Assembly: GCA_036008325.1 (NCBI GenBank)
Contig: DASYNW010000199.1
Coordinates: 1-64,000 of the forward strand
DNA: 64,000 nt
Origin: AP-15 sp036008325
Lineage (GTDB): Bacteria > Pseudomonadota > Alphaproteobacteria > ATCC43930 > CGMCC-115725
Direction: 5' to 3'
The position numbers and the translations under genes are program-made. Below, one piece after another: positions 8,432-17,919 of the stretch. The notes beneath the pieces were generated by a model. The model did no database searches. It was not told the origin of the DNA and saw only the letters and a list, made by a program, of their open reading frames with translations. Within the stretch, counting starts at the first letter, position 1. Each line of letters begins with the position of its first letter.

Positions 8432-9946
8432 TCAGTTCGCCTGACGCCGCAGAAAGGCCGGGATGTCGAGCAGATCGTCTTCTTTGGAGCCCGGGCGATC
8501 TTCCGGCTCCAGCGGGGCGAGCCGCGGCTGCGCCGGTTTGATGGCGGGCGGGATAGGCTGGCGCAACGTGCGCTCCGTTTCGGGCTGCGCCGAGCGGGCG
8601 CGGCCGACCCCGGTAACGCGTTCGATCAAGCTCGGGACGCGGCCCTTTGGTTTCGGTGCGGCATCGCGCGGCGGCGCCGTCACCGGCACTGCCGGGTGGG
8701 TCAACGGCACCGGGCGGGCGGGCCCGGGGTCGACCGGTTTTGGCGCGATGAAGGCGCCGTCGCGCATCGCGACGTTTTCCGCCGCCGCCGCCTCCTGCGG
8801 CACCGACTCGCCATCATGCTCGGCGCGGGCTTCGTTGTGCCGCCCGTCGAGCGCCGCCGCCGCATTCTGGGTCAACACCGGCTGGGTGTAGCCGCCGGTG
8901 GTCGCCTCGCGCATCGCCGGCGCCGCGGCAGGCTCGCGGCTGCTGACCAGACTGATCGCCGGCCGCGCCTGAGCCAGGGCCTCGGCGTCGATGCCGGTGG
9001 CGACGACGGAAATCCGCATCTTGCCCGACAGGGTTTCGTCAAAGGTCGAACCGAAGATGATGTTGGCTTCGGGATCGACCTCCTCACGGATGCGATTGGC
9101 GGCCTCGTCGACCTCGAACAAGGTCATGTCGGGGCCGCCGGTGATGTTGATCAGGACGCCCTTGGCGCCCTTCATCGAGACATCTTCGAGCAGCGGGTTC
9201 GAAATCGCGGCCTCGGCGGCGTCGATCGACCGGCGGTCGCCTTCGGCCTCGCCGGTGCCCATCATCGCCTTGCCCATCTCGCTCATCACCGTGCGGATGT
9301 CGGCGAAATCGAGATTGATCAGCCCGGGCATCACCATCAGGTCGGTGACGCCGCGCACCCCCGAATGCAGCACGTCGTCGGCCATCTTGAAGGCGTCGGC
9401 AAAGGTGGTGCGCTCATTGGCGACGCGGAACAGGTTTTGGTTCGGGATGATGATCAGGGTGTCGACGAATTTCTGCAGCTCCTCGATCCCCGCCTCAGCA
9501 ATCTTCATTCGGTGGCTGCCCTCGAAATGAAAGGGCTTGGTCACGACGCCGATCGTCAAAATGCCCGATTCGCGGGCGATGCGGGCGATCACCGGCGCGC
9601 CGCCGGTGCCGGTGCCACCGCCCATTCCCGCGGTGATGAACACCATGTTGGAGCCCCCCATCGCCTCGAGGATCTCGTCCAGCGCCTCCTCAGCGGCAGC
9701 CCGCCCGACATCGGGCCGCGACCCGGCGCCGAGCCCGCGCGTCACCCCGATCCCGAGTTGAATCTTGCGATGGGCGCTCGATTGCTGCATCGCCTGCGCA
9801 TCGGTATTGCAGACGACGAATTCGCACCCGACCAAATTGGAGCGGATCATGTTGTTGACGGCGTTTCCCCCGGCGCCGCCCACCCCGACCACAGTGATTC
9901 GGGGCTTCATCTCCTGCTCGTCCCTGGGAATGCTCAGATTGATCAT
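8432..9946 (-). CDS. ftsZ: Cell division protein FtsZ
   Basis: 504-residue tubulin-like GTPase that forms the cytokinetic ring. The tubulin signature GGGTGTGGAP and the N-terminal nucleotide loop GVGGAGGNAVN are present. A globular GTPase part (to about 320) is followed by a long Pro/Ala/Arg-rich disordered linker, and the extreme C-terminus DIPAFLRRQ is the conserved peptide that binds FtsA and other partners. The ATG at 9946 has a good Shine-Dalgarno (GGAGG); earlier in-frame starts lack support. The 126-bp gap from ftsA contains a hairpin, so ftsZ may have its own expression control. Confidence 0.98.
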   Translation of the reverse strand: MINLSIPRDEQEMKPRITVVGVGGAGGNAVNNMIRSNLVGCEFVVCNTDAQAMQQSSAHRKIQLGIGVTRGLGAGSRPDVGRAAAEEALDEILEAMGGSNMVFITAGMGGGTGTGGAPVIARIARESGILTIGVVTKPFHFEGSHRMKIAEAGIEELQKFVDTLIIIPNQNLFRVANERTTFADAFKMADDVLHSGVRGVTDLMVMPGLINLDFADIRTVMSEMGKAMMGTGEAEGDRRSIDAAEAAISNPLLEDVSMKGAKGVLINITGGPDMTLFEVDEAANRIREEVDPEANIIFGSTFDETLSGKMRISVVATGIDAEALAQARPAISLVSSREPAAAPAMREATTGGYTQPVLTQNAAAALDGRHNEARAEHDGESVPQEAAAAENVAMRDGAFIAPKPVDPGPARPVPLTHPAVPVTAPPRDAAPKPKGRVPSLIERVTGVGRARSAQPETERTLRQPIPPAIKPAQPRLAPLEPEDRPGSKEDDLLDIPAFLRRQAN

Positions 9947-9973
9947 ATGTCCTCCACTGCGCGGCTCGATCAT

Positions 9974-9990
9974 GCCCGGAGCGTCCGGGC
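9974..9990 (-). promoter_or_regulatory. Perfect stem-loop in the ftsZ leader
   Basis: GCCCGGA and TCCGGGC form a perfect 7-bp stem around a 3-base loop, 27 bp upstream of the ftsZ start codon and upstream of its GGAGG. A weaker pair (CCGGC 10021-10025, GCCGG 10036-10040) lies further up in the same gap. Either could be an RNA processing or translation-control element. No function can be assigned by reading. Confidence 0.4.
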
Positions 9991-10072
9991 TTCCCCCTCT
10001 TTTGGCCGACATCGGTTTAGCCGGCTATCTTCGCTGCCGGTAACCGCGCCAGCATCAAGACGATAAATCCTC

Positions 10073-11425
10073 TCAGATGTTCTCCCGCAACCAATGGCCG
10101 AAGCGGCCAAAGATGCCGCTTGGCGAGCCAACCGCGGTGCGCTTGGCGGGCGGCGTCTCGGCGTGCTCCGACGTGGCGAAATGGAGCAGGCCGACGGCGG
10201 CCGAAAAAGCCGGGCCGGCGGTCGCCTCGGCGAGGCCAGCGACCCGCAGCGGGCGCCCGATGCGAACCTGCTTATCGAGGATCAGGCCGGCAAATTCGCG
10301 CGTGCCGTGCAGCTGACAGGCCCCGCCGGTCAGCACCACGCGCCGCCCCGCGACCTTGTCGAACCCGCTCGCCTCGAGACGGTTGCGCACCATTTCGAAA
10401 GTCTCCTCGATGCGGGGAGCGATAATCCCGACGAGCAGCGATTTCGGCACGTGATTGACCTGCCCGTCTTCCTCCTCGCCGATCTGCGGCACCGCGATCA
10501 TCTCGCGTTCGTCGGTGCTGGCCGAAATGGCGGTGCCGAACAATGTCTTCATCCGTTCGGCATGGGCAACCGGGGTCGACAGCCCGCGCGCAATGTCGTT
10601 GGTTACGTGACAGCCGCCGACCGGCACCGAATCGGCAAAGATCAGATTGCCGTCGAAAAAGACCGCGATCGTCGTGGTTCCACCGCCCATGTCGATGACC
10701 GTCACGCCGAGGCCGATCTCGTCCTCGACGAGGCAGGAGAGGCCGGCGGCATAGGGGCTGACGGCCAGTGCCTCGACCTCGAGATGCGAGCGCCCGATCG
10801 CGGCGGTGTGATTGCGCACCCCGGCGGCGGCGGCGGTCACCACATTCATGTTGACGCCGAGGCGCTCGCCATACATGCCGCGCGGGTCGCGGATGCCGCG
10901 GCTGTCGTCGATCGAGAACCCGACCGGCACCGAGTGGACGATCTGGCGGTCGCCCGGCTCGCGCAGCAGATAGCCCTGGTCGAGCACGCGCTGCAATTCG
11001 GCCTCGCCGACCTCATGCCCGGCGATGCCAATCTCCGCCTTGATGATGCGCGAGGCAGAAAACCCGCCCGACAGATTGGCCACCACCTGCTCGATGGTTT
11101 CCTTCGCCATTTCCTCGGCGGCGTGCACCGCGTTGGCGATCGAGGCGCCAGCAGCTTCGAGATCGACGATCGCTCCGTTCCGCAGACCGCGCGAAATCTG
11201 ATGGCCGATGCCAATGACCTGCGGCCGATCCGGCTCGACCCGGGCGATAAAGCAGCACACCTTGGTGGTGCCGATATCGAGCGCGGCGACAAGGCTCCCC
11301 TGCGCTCGGTGCCGCGGTTTGGGCGGCCGCGGCGCCCGGCGCGGCTTGCCGTTTGCGCGCGTCGCGGCTGACGCAGACTGCCTTGGATCTGTCGCGCGGG
11401 TCCGCACCTCGTCGATCGCGCTCAT
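10073..11425 (-). CDS. ftsA: Cell division protein FtsA
   Basis: 450-residue actin-fold ATPase that tethers FtsZ to the membrane. After a basic N-terminal tail (about 45 residues, Arg/Pro/Lys rich) comes the phosphate-1 motif LDIGTTKVCCFIA. The SHS2 (1C) region follows at roughly 130-230, then phosphate-2 VIDMGGGTTTIAVF and the adenosine motif VVLTGGACQL. The C-terminal GIFGRFGHWLREN is an amphipathic membrane-targeting helix. The start ATG overlaps the ftsQ stop (ATGA), which rules out the long upstream extension. The basic N-terminal tail is longer than in E. coli FtsA. Confidence 0.96.
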   Translation of the reverse strand: MSAIDEVRTRATDPRQSASAATRANGKPRRAPRPPKPRHRAQGSLVAALDIGTTKVCCFIARVEPDRPQVIGIGHQISRGLRNGAIVDLEAAGASIANAVHAAEEMAKETIEQVVANLSGGFSASRIIKAEIGIAGHEVGEAELQRVLDQGYLLREPGDRQIVHSVPVGFSIDDSRGIRDPRGMYGERLGVNMNVVTAAAAGVRNHTAAIGRSHLEVEALAVSPYAAGLSCLVEDEIGLGVTVIDMGGGTTTIAVFFDGNLIFADSVPVGGCHVTNDIARGLSTPVAHAERMKTLFGTAISASTDEREMIAVPQIGEEEDGQVNHVPKSLLVGIIAPRIEETFEMVRNRLEASGFDKVAGRRVVLTGGACQLHGTREFAGLILDKQVRIGRPLRVAGLAEATAGPAFSAAVGLLHFATSEHAETPPAKRTAVGSPSGIFGRFGHWLRENI

Positions 11426-12276
11426 GTATTTTTCGCCGGCGGGCGTCCTTTCTTGGTTGTCGGGGGTTCCTTCGCAGGCTCCGGCGCGACCCGCACGACG
11501 AGCCGGTCGGGCAGACGCAGGTCGATGGCTTGAACATCGCGCTGGAGAATGGCGCTCGAACGTTGCAGGCGGGCGAGATCGGCCCATGCGGCCTCGGGGT
11601 CGTCGGCGGGCAGCAGCACGTCGATCGCCGTATCGATGCGCAGGTTCCAGCGCCGGCCGCCGACCCGCACCGCCGCCGTGACGCGCGAGGCGAGGTCGGG
11701 CTGGCTCGCCAGCATTTTCAACAACTGGGCGGCGTGGCTTGCGGCGTCGGCGCCGACCACCAACGGCAGTTTGGCGAAACGGTCGAGGCGGGTGACCGGG
11801 ATCACCGCGCCGGTGCGGTCGATCAGCTCGATCTTGCCGTCGTGCTGCCACAGCGCCAACGGCTCGCGCTCGACCAGGCGCACGTACAGGGTGTCGGGAA
11901 GGCGGCGCTCGATCAGCGCGGAGCGGACCCAAGGCAGGCGTTCGAGCTTTCCTTTGGCGCGCACCGGATCGATCGCCAGGATCGGGGTGCCGAGCCTGGC
12001 GCCGAGCGCATCGAAGATGGTTTCGCGATCGGTCGTGCGACGTCCCTCGACCCGGATGTCGGCGACCCGCAAACCGAGTGCCGCGGTGGCTTCGAGCAGA
12101 CGGTGCGAGGCGCTGTGCACCAGGGATTGGCCGAATGGCGCCCGGCTGAATTCCGCAGTCCCGAAAACCGCGACCGCCAAAAGCGCTGGAGCGCAGGCCC
12201 ACCGGGCGAGCCGCCAATGCCGCTGCTGCCTCCCGGAACGGCGGTGCATCGCGGGCGCGGGGCCTACCCCTCGCAT
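11422..12276 (-). CDS. ftsQ: Cell division protein FtsQ
   Basis: 284-residue bitopic divisome protein. A basic cytoplasmic N-terminus is followed by one transmembrane helix (about residues 23-42, WACAPALLAVAVFG core), then a periplasmic POTRA domain (VADIRVEGRRTTDRETIFDAL) and the FtsQ beta domain with WVRSALIERRLPDTLYVRLVEREPLALW, typical of the family. Start ATG at 12276 is chosen because GGAG lies 9 bases upstream; an in-frame ATG at 12297 is the alternative. Either way it overlaps the end of ddl. The C-terminal tail is Lys/Pro rich. Confidence 0.92.
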   Translation of the reverse strand: MRGVGPAPAMHRRSGRQQRHWRLARWACAPALLAVAVFGTAEFSRAPFGQSLVHSASHRLLEATAALGLRVADIRVEGRRTTDRETIFDALGARLGTPILAIDPVRAKGKLERLPWVRSALIERRLPDTLYVRLVEREPLALWQHDGKIELIDRTGAVIPVTRLDRFAKLPLVVGADAASHAAQLLKMLASQPDLASRVTAAVRVGGRRWNLRIDTAIDVLLPADDPEAAWADLARLQRSSAILQRDVQAIDLRLPDRLVVRVAPEPAKEPPTTKKGRPPAKNT

Positions 12277-13184
12277 GCCGCGTTCTCCACGATCCACACC
12301 ACCAGTTCGTCAAAGCCGATGCCGGCATGCCGGGCGATATCGGGCACCAGCGAGGTCGGGGTCATGCCGGGCTGGGTGTTTACTTCCAGCAGATAGAGCC
12401 GGCCGCCACCTTCGGGCGTGTCGTCATAGCGCAGATCGGCCCGGCTGACGCCGCGGCAACCGAGGCAGCGATGCGCGCGCAAGGCGATGTCGAGCGCCCT
12501 CTCATAGATCCGGGGCGGGATCGGCGCCGGCACCAAATGGGCGGAGCCACCCTCGGCATATTTCGCCGTGTAGTCGTAAAAGCTGCCGCGCGGGACGATC
12601 TCGCAAACACCGAGCGCGCGCTCGCCGATCACCGCCACGGTCAGCTCGCGCCCGGGAATGAAGCGCTCGACCATGATCTGCCGCCCGAAGCGCCAGCCCA
12701 GCACCTCTTCGCGCCAAGAATTGTCGCCGACCCGGACGATGCGCACGCCGACGCTCGAACCCTGGTTGACCGGCTTGACGACAAAAGGCGCCGGCAACGG
12801 GTCGCACCGGGCCAGTTCGTCGGCGGCGGCGACGACATCCTCGGCGACTGGAAGGCCGGCGGCGCGGAACAGCATTTTTGCGGTGGGCTTGTGCATGGCG
12901 AGGGCCGAAGCGAGAACCCCCGAATGGGTGTAGGGGATCGCCAGCATCTCGAACAGGGCCTGGATCGTGCCATCCTCGCCGCCGACCCCATGCAGGGCGT
13001 TGAAGATCGCATCGGGGCGCGGATCGAGGCCGCGCAACAATGCCGGCAGGTCGCGGCCGACATCGATCGCGGTGACCCGGTAGCCATGATCGGCGAGCGC
13101 CTTCACGCATTCGCGGCCGCTCGACAGCGAGACCTCGCGTTCGGGCGACCAGCCCCCCATCAGCAAGGCGATATGCTTGCTCAT
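12264..13184 (-). CDS. ddl: D-alanine--D-alanine ligase
   Basis: 306-residue ATP-grasp ligase making the D-Ala-D-Ala dipeptide for the peptidoglycan stem. It has MGGWSPEREVSLSSG at the N-terminus, HGVGGEDGTIQ, the ATP-grasp core PFVVKPVNQGSSVGV, and the C-terminal metal-binding LLEVNTQPGMTPTSL. Start ATG with AGGAG upstream overlaps the murB stop (ATGA). Position between murB and ftsQ is standard. Confidence 0.97.
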   Translation of the reverse strand: MSKHIALLMGGWSPEREVSLSSGRECVKALADHGYRVTAIDVGRDLPALLRGLDPRPDAIFNALHGVGGEDGTIQALFEMLAIPYTHSGVLASALAMHKPTAKMLFRAAGLPVAEDVVAAADELARCDPLPAPFVVKPVNQGSSVGVRIVRVGDNSWREEVLGWRFGRQIMVERFIPGRELTVAVIGERALGVCEIVPRGSFYDYTAKYAEGGSAHLVPAPIPPRIYERALDIALRAHRCLGCRGVSRADLRYDDTPEGGGRLYLLEVNTQPGMTPTSLVPDIARHAGIGFDELVVWIVENAACEG

Positions 13185-14143
13185 GGCTTTGCGGCTCCTG
13201 CGGCGATCGGTTCGATGCCGGCAAGCGGACGCCCGATGCGCTCGATCTCCCATTCGAGCGCGATGCCGCACGCCTCGTGCACCCGACGCCTTACCTCCTC
13301 GCCGAGATCTTCGAGATCGGCGGCGGTGGCGCCGCCGGTGTTGACCAGAAAATTTGCGTGTTTGGTCGACACCATCGCCCCGCCGCGGGTAAGACCGCGG
13401 CAGCGAGCCTGGTCGATCAGCCGCCAGGCGCTGTCATCCGGCGGGTTGCGGAAGGTCGAGCCGCCGGTGCGGCTGCGGATCGGCTGCGTGGCTTCCCGCG
13501 CTTGCCTGATCTCACTGATCCGCCGGGCGATCGCTTGCGGGTCGCCGGCCGCACCGCGCAGCCGGGCCTCGATAAAGATCCAGCCGGGATCGACGGCGCA
13601 ATGGCGGTAGGAAAAGCCCATCGCCGGACCATCGATCACATGACAGGCGCCGCGGCGATCGATCGCCGTCGCCGCCACCAGCACATCTTTGATCTCGCAG
13701 CCATAGGCGCCGGCGTTCATGCGCAGGCCACCGCCGATCGTGCCGGGGATGCCGGAGAGGAATTCGAACCCGGCGATCCCCGCCTCGGCTCCGGCCAGCG
13801 CCACATTGAGGTGAAGCGCCGCCGCGCCAGCCACGATATCGGTTCGATCAATGGTGAGGCCGGCGAATTCGCGGCCGAGACGGATCGTAACTTGAGGAAT
13901 CCCGCCATCGCGCACCAGCAGGTTGGCGCCGCCGCCGATCACCGTAACCGCAGCCGAGGGCGGGAGTGCCGCGAGAAAGGCGGCGAGGTCTTCGCCATCG
14001 GCAGGGCGAAACAGCATCTCCGCCGAGCCGCCGACGCCGAACCAAGTGCGCCGCCCGATCGCCGCGTCCGCGGTCAGTCGGCCGCGCACCGCCGGCAGCG
14101 CGAGCGCCGGCCTCGCCGCAGAATCAGGCCGCGCCGCAATCAT
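13181..14143 (-). CDS. murB: UDP-N-acetylmuramate dehydrogenase MurB
   Basis: 320-residue FAD enzyme that reduces UDP-GlcNAc-enolpyruvate to UDP-MurNAc. FAD-binding features include TWFGVGGSAEMLF, VIGGGANLLVRDGGI and GAEAGIAGFEFLSGIPGTIGG, with a conserved NAGAYG. The catalytic Ser and Glu lie in the SRTGGSTFRNP region and near the end. It looks like the short type-II MurB. ATGA overlaps at both ends couple it to murC and ddl; GGAG precedes the ATG. Confidence 0.97.
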   Translation of the reverse strand: MIAARPDSAARPALALPAVRGRLTADAAIGRRTWFGVGGSAEMLFRPADGEDLAAFLAALPPSAAVTVIGGGANLLVRDGGIPQVTIRLGREFAGLTIDRTDIVAGAAALHLNVALAGAEAGIAGFEFLSGIPGTIGGGLRMNAGAYGCEIKDVLVAATAIDRRGACHVIDGPAMGFSYRHCAVDPGWIFIEARLRGAAGDPQAIARRISEIRQAREATQPIRSRTGGSTFRNPPDDSAWRLIDQARCRGLTRGGAMVSTKHANFLVNTGGATAADLEDLGEEVRRRVHEACGIALEWEIERIGRPLAGIEPIAAGAAKP

Positions 14144-15564
14144 CGGGAGTGGCTCCGTCTTCCGAGCGCCGCGAGGTCGCCGGGCAGATTGTTGGCCCAC
14201 AGAGTGATCGAACCGGCGCCGAGGCACACCACCATGTCTCCGGGCCGGGCCAGCTCAGCCACCAGCGGTGCGAGATCGCGCGGATCCTCCAATGCGCGGA
14301 CATTGCGATGCCCGTGCTCGGTGAGCCCTGCGACGATCGCATCTCGGGTCACCCCCTCGATCGGGGCCTCGCCGGCGGCGTAGATATCGGCGACGAGGAC
14401 AAGGTCGGCATCGTTGAACGCGGTGCAGAACCCGTCGAACAGGTGGGACACGCGGCTATAGCGATGCGGCTGCACCACGGCGATGACCTTGCCGGAAACG
14501 ATGGCCCGCGCCGCCTTCAATACCGCTGCGATCTCGACCGGGTGATGACCGTAATCGTCTATTATCGTCACCCCGTTCCACTCGCCTATCTTGGTAAAAC
14601 GGCGCTTGACGCCCTTGAAGTTGCGCAAGGCCCCGCGCAAGGCGTCGTCGCCGAGCCCGAGCGCCTCGCCGACCGCCGCTGCGGCCAGCGAATTCTGCAC
14701 GTTGTGCTGTCCGAACATTGGCAGAAACAGGTTTGGGATGGTACGCCCGCGCTCTGCCAGCCCGTCCGACACGACGACGTCGAAGCGCGCCCCGTCGCGC
14801 CCGAGCTTGAGATCGACGGCGCGGATGTCGGCCTGCGGGCTCAGCCCGTAGGTCAATACCCGGCGATCGGAAAGCTTGGGGATCATCCCCTGCACGACCG
14901 GGTGGTCGATGCACAAGGCGGCAAACCCGTAGAACGGGATGTTGCCGATAAACGTCTCGAACGCCTGACGCAACTCGTCGAAGCCGCCGTAGAAGTCGAG
15001 GTGCTCGGGGTCGATGTTGGTGACGATCGCGACCGTTGCCGGCAGCCGGGTGAAGGTGCCGTCGCTCTCATCGGCTTCGACCACCATCCAATCGCCGGCG
15101 CCGAGCCTCGTGTTGGTGCCGTAGGCGTTGATGATGCCGCCGTTGATCACGGTCGGATCGAGCTGCGCGGTTTCGAGCAAGGCGCCGATCAGCGAGGTCG
15201 TCGTCGTCTTGCCGTGGGTCCCGGCGATCGCCAGCGACCATTTGAGCCGCATCAGCTCGGCCAGCATCTCGGCGCGCCGCACCACCGGGAGGCGCCGCCC
15301 GCGCGCGACGAGGATCTCGGGATTGTCGGGGCCGACCGCCGAGGAGATCACAACGACCTCGGCCGCCCCCAGATTGGCCGCGTCATGCCCGACCGCGACC
15401 GGGATGCCGAGCCCGGTCAGGCGGCGAACATTGGCGCTGTCGGCAACGTCGCTGCCCTGCACGCTATAGCCGAGATTGTGCAGTACCTCGGCGATGCCGC
15501 TCATGCCGATGCCGCCGATGCCAACGAAGTGCAGCGGCCCGATGGTCAGCGGCAATGCCCTCAT
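14140..15564 (-). CDS. murC: UDP-N-acetylmuramate--L-alanine ligase MurC
   Basis: 474-residue Mur ligase that adds L-Ala to UDP-MurNAc. N-terminal Rossmann motif FVGIGGIGMSGIAEVL, the ATP-binding P-loop AGTHGKTTTTSLIGALL, the ligase-family EADESDGTF stretch and C-terminal DDYGHHPVEI are all present. The true start is the ATG that overlaps the murG stop; the frame happens to be open further upstream. Full length for the family. Confidence 0.97.
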   Translation of the reverse strand: MRALPLTIGPLHFVGIGGIGMSGIAEVLHNLGYSVQGSDVADSANVRRLTGLGIPVAVGHDAANLGAAEVVVISSAVGPDNPEILVARGRRLPVVRRAEMLAELMRLKWSLAIAGTHGKTTTTSLIGALLETAQLDPTVINGGIINAYGTNTRLGAGDWMVVEADESDGTFTRLPATVAIVTNIDPEHLDFYGGFDELRQAFETFIGNIPFYGFAALCIDHPVVQGMIPKLSDRRVLTYGLSPQADIRAVDLKLGRDGARFDVVVSDGLAERGRTIPNLFLPMFGQHNVQNSLAAAAVGEALGLGDDALRGALRNFKGVKRRFTKIGEWNGVTIIDDYGHHPVEIAAVLKAARAIVSGKVIAVVQPHRYSRVSHLFDGFCTAFNDADLVLVADIYAAGEAPIEGVTRDAIVAGLTEHGHRNVRALEDPRDLAPLVAELARPGDMVVCLGAGSITLWANNLPGDLAALGRRSHSR

Positions 15565-16676
15565 GCCGCGCGCCCCCGCACTGCGCCGCCGGGTTCGAGC
15601 GCCAGAGCCAACCGCGCCAAATGTCGGGCGGCATCGCGCCGGCCAAAACCAAGGGCGCGCTGCGCTGCGATGGTCAATGACGCGGCGTCGGCGAAATGGC
15701 TGTCGAGGCGGGCGGCGAGCGTATCGGGGCTGACATCGGCCTGGGCGATGACCCAGCCGCCCCCGGCGGTGGCGAAGGCCTGGGCGTTCGCGGTCTGATG
15801 GTCGTCGGTCGCGTGCGGGTAGGGGATCAGCAGGGCCGGCCGGCCGATTGCTGCGAGCTCGGCCACGGTCGAGGCGCCGGCGCGGCAGATCGCCAGATGC
15901 GCCCGCGCCAACCGCTGCGGCACATCGGCGAAGAAACTGTCTACCTCCGCGGCGATGCCGGTCTCGGCGTAGGACTTGGCGACGGCGGCGAGATCTTCGC
16001 GGCGCGCCTGCTGGCTCACCCTTAGGACCGCCCGCAGGCCGGATGGCAGCGCGGCCAGAGCGGGTGGCACGATCGTGCTGAGAATGTGGGCGCCCTGGCT
16101 GCCGCCGAGGATCAGCAATTCGACCGGCCCGCCGGGCAACGGCGGCCGATAGCCGGACCAGCCGGCCGCCAGGATCGCCGGCCTGACCGGGTTCCCGGTT
16201 TGGACCGCACGGATTCGATCGAGCGGACGTAGGCCAATGGTCTCGGGAAAGCCGGTGGCGATCCGCCACGCCCGTGGCGCCAGCCGCCGGTTGGCGCGAC
16301 CGAGCACCGCATTCTGCTCGTGAATGAGAGTCGGCAACCCGAGCGATGCCGCGGCCACCATTGTCGGTAACGACGGATAGCCGCCAAAGCCAATCACCGC
16401 CTGCGGCGCCAGCCGGCGCAGCAGGCGGCGCGCCTGCACGGCGCCGGCGGCCAGTTCGGCCAGGCCGTAGGCAGCGCGAACCGGACCGCCGCCGATCCGG
16501 CCGGAGCGCACCTCATGGATCGCCACATCGGGCAGGCTCATGGCAAAGGCATCTGCGCGCGAATCGGTCAGCAGGTGCACCCGCGCGCCGCTCTCGATCA
16601 ATTCGACGGCGAGTGCCTCGGCCGGGAACAGATGGCCGCCGGTTCCGCCCGCGGCAAGAACGAAGGCGGCGCTCAC
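15561..16676 (-). CDS. murG: Lipid II synthase glycosyltransferase MurG
   Basis: 371-residue GT28 enzyme that transfers GlcNAc to lipid I at the inner face of the membrane. Diagnostic motifs are the N-terminal GGTGGHLFPAEALA, HEQNAVLGRANR, the GGSQGA donor-site motif and CRAGASTVAELAAIGRPALLIPYP near the C-terminus. Start ATG overlaps the ftsW stop and the end overlaps the murC start. Confidence 0.97.
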   Translation of the reverse strand: MSAAFVLAAGGTGGHLFPAEALAVELIESGARVHLLTDSRADAFAMSLPDVAIHEVRSGRIGGGPVRAAYGLAELAAGAVQARRLLRRLAPQAVIGFGGYPSLPTMVAAASLGLPTLIHEQNAVLGRANRRLAPRAWRIATGFPETIGLRPLDRIRAVQTGNPVRPAILAAGWSGYRPPLPGGPVELLILGGSQGAHILSTIVPPALAALPSGLRAVLRVSQQARREDLAAVAKSYAETGIAAEVDSFFADVPQRLARAHLAICRAGASTVAELAAIGRPALLIPYPHATDDHQTANAQAFATAGGGWVIAQADVSPDTLAARLDSHFADAASLTIAAQRALGFGRRDAARHLARLALALEPGGAVRGRAA

Positions 16677-17791
16677 AACGCACTTCCTGCGAGCCGGCGG
16701 CGGGTCAGCGCCAACAGCATCCCCATCCCCAATCCGAGCGCCAGCATCGAGGAGCCGCCATAGGACAGAAACGGCAGGGTCATCCCCTTGGTCGGCATCA
16801 TACGCAAGGTCGAGGCCATGTTGATGATCGCCTGCAGCCCGAACTGGATCAACAGGCCGGTGGCCGAAAGCAGCACGAACAGGCTGCCCTCCTGGCGCAG
16901 CCGCGACAGTCCGCGCAGCACGACAAAGGCGAACAACGCGACTACGACGAGGCAGACGATCAGGCCGAATTCCTCGCCGACGACGGCGAAGACGAAATCG
17001 GCGTGGGCGTCAGGGAGCACATATTTGACCGTGCCCTCGCCCGGCCCACGACCCCACAATCCGCCATTGGCAAAGGCTTCGAGCGAACGGGTGACTTGGT
17101 AGCTGTCGCCGGCGGTCGGGTCGAGAAAATGATCGACCCGGATCTTGACATGCGGCAGCCAGGTATAGGCGGCGGCCAGCGCCCCGACCCCGCCGAGGCC
17201 GAACAGCGCCGCCCAATAGAGCCGCAGCCCGGCCATGTAGAACTGCCCGAACCAGACCGTCGCCACGACCGCCGCCATGCCGATATCGGGCTGCGCGATC
17301 AGCATGCCGAGGACCAAAAGCATCAGCGCCGCGCAGATCAGATTGCCGGGAAAGCCGCGGCGCAGCTTTTGCTCCGAGAACAGCCAGGCGGAGACGACGG
17401 CGAAACACGGCTTGACGAACTCGGAGGGTTGCAGCGCCACCAGCGGAAAATTGATCCAACGGCGCGCGCCCTTGATATCGGCGCCGACGACAAAGGTCAG
17501 CGCCAGCAGCACGATCCCGATGCCGAAACCGATAAAGGCGATACGGCGCACGGTCCGCGGCGTCTGCAGCGAAATGACGAACATGAGCGCGATCGTCACC
17601 GGCAGCAGGGCAAGGTAGCGGCGCACGAAATGGAGCGCGTCATAGCCGATCCGCTCGGCCACGGCCGGGCTTGCCGACAAACTCATGACCACGCCGAAAC
17701 CCATCAGCACGATGAGGGCGGTGAGGCTCCAGCGATCGACGGTCCACCACCATCGGGCCACCGGGCTCTGGTCGATGCGCGCGAACCTCAT
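16673..17791 (-). CDS. ftsW: Peptidoglycan polymerase / divisome protein FtsW
   Basis: 372-residue SEDS-family membrane protein that polymerises septal glycan from lipid II together with FtsI. About ten hydrophobic helices are visible, with the conserved ARRWINFPLVALQPSEFVKP stretch, FANGGLWGRGPGEG and FLSYGGSSMLALGLGMG near the end. The start is ATG 17791; the upstream stretch of the same frame crosses the gap where murD would be expected and is not part of the gene. The 3' end overlaps murG. Confidence 0.96.
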   Translation of the reverse strand: MRFARIDQSPVARWWWTVDRWSLTALIVLMGFGVVMSLSASPAVAERIGYDALHFVRRYLALLPVTIALMFVISLQTPRTVRRIAFIGFGIGIVLLALTFVVGADIKGARRWINFPLVALQPSEFVKPCFAVVSAWLFSEQKLRRGFPGNLICAALMLLVLGMLIAQPDIGMAAVVATVWFGQFYMAGLRLYWAALFGLGGVGALAAAYTWLPHVKIRVDHFLDPTAGDSYQVTRSLEAFANGGLWGRGPGEGTVKYVLPDAHADFVFAVVGEEFGLIVCLVVVALFAFVVLRGLSRLRQEGSLFVLLSATGLLIQFGLQAIINMASTLRMMPTKGMTLPFLSYGGSSMLALGLGMGMLLALTRRRLAGSAL

Positions 17792-17919
17792 CAGGATCGG
17801 CCCTCGCCATTCGAAGCGGGTCGGCTGAACGGGTCGGCCGGCCACCTCCCGGCGGCTCCGCAGATATAGCGGATCTGAACGTCCCTGGCTGCCAGATGTG
17901 CGAAGTGGCTGAGTAACAT
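17791..17919 (-). CDS. Possible 42-codon small ORF in the mraY-ftsW gap
   Basis: ATG to TGA, 42 codons; its stop overlaps the ftsW start (TGATG) and its start lies 6 bp after the mraY stop. The peptide begins MLLSHFAHLAARD and ends ASNGEGRS. I see no transmembrane helix and no resemblance to MurD, and no well-spaced Shine-Dalgarno. It may be a coupling leader for ftsW, the scar of a lost murD, or chance. Confidence 0.2.
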   Translation of the reverse strand: MLLSHFAHLAARDVQIRYICGAAGRWPADPFSRPASNGEGRS

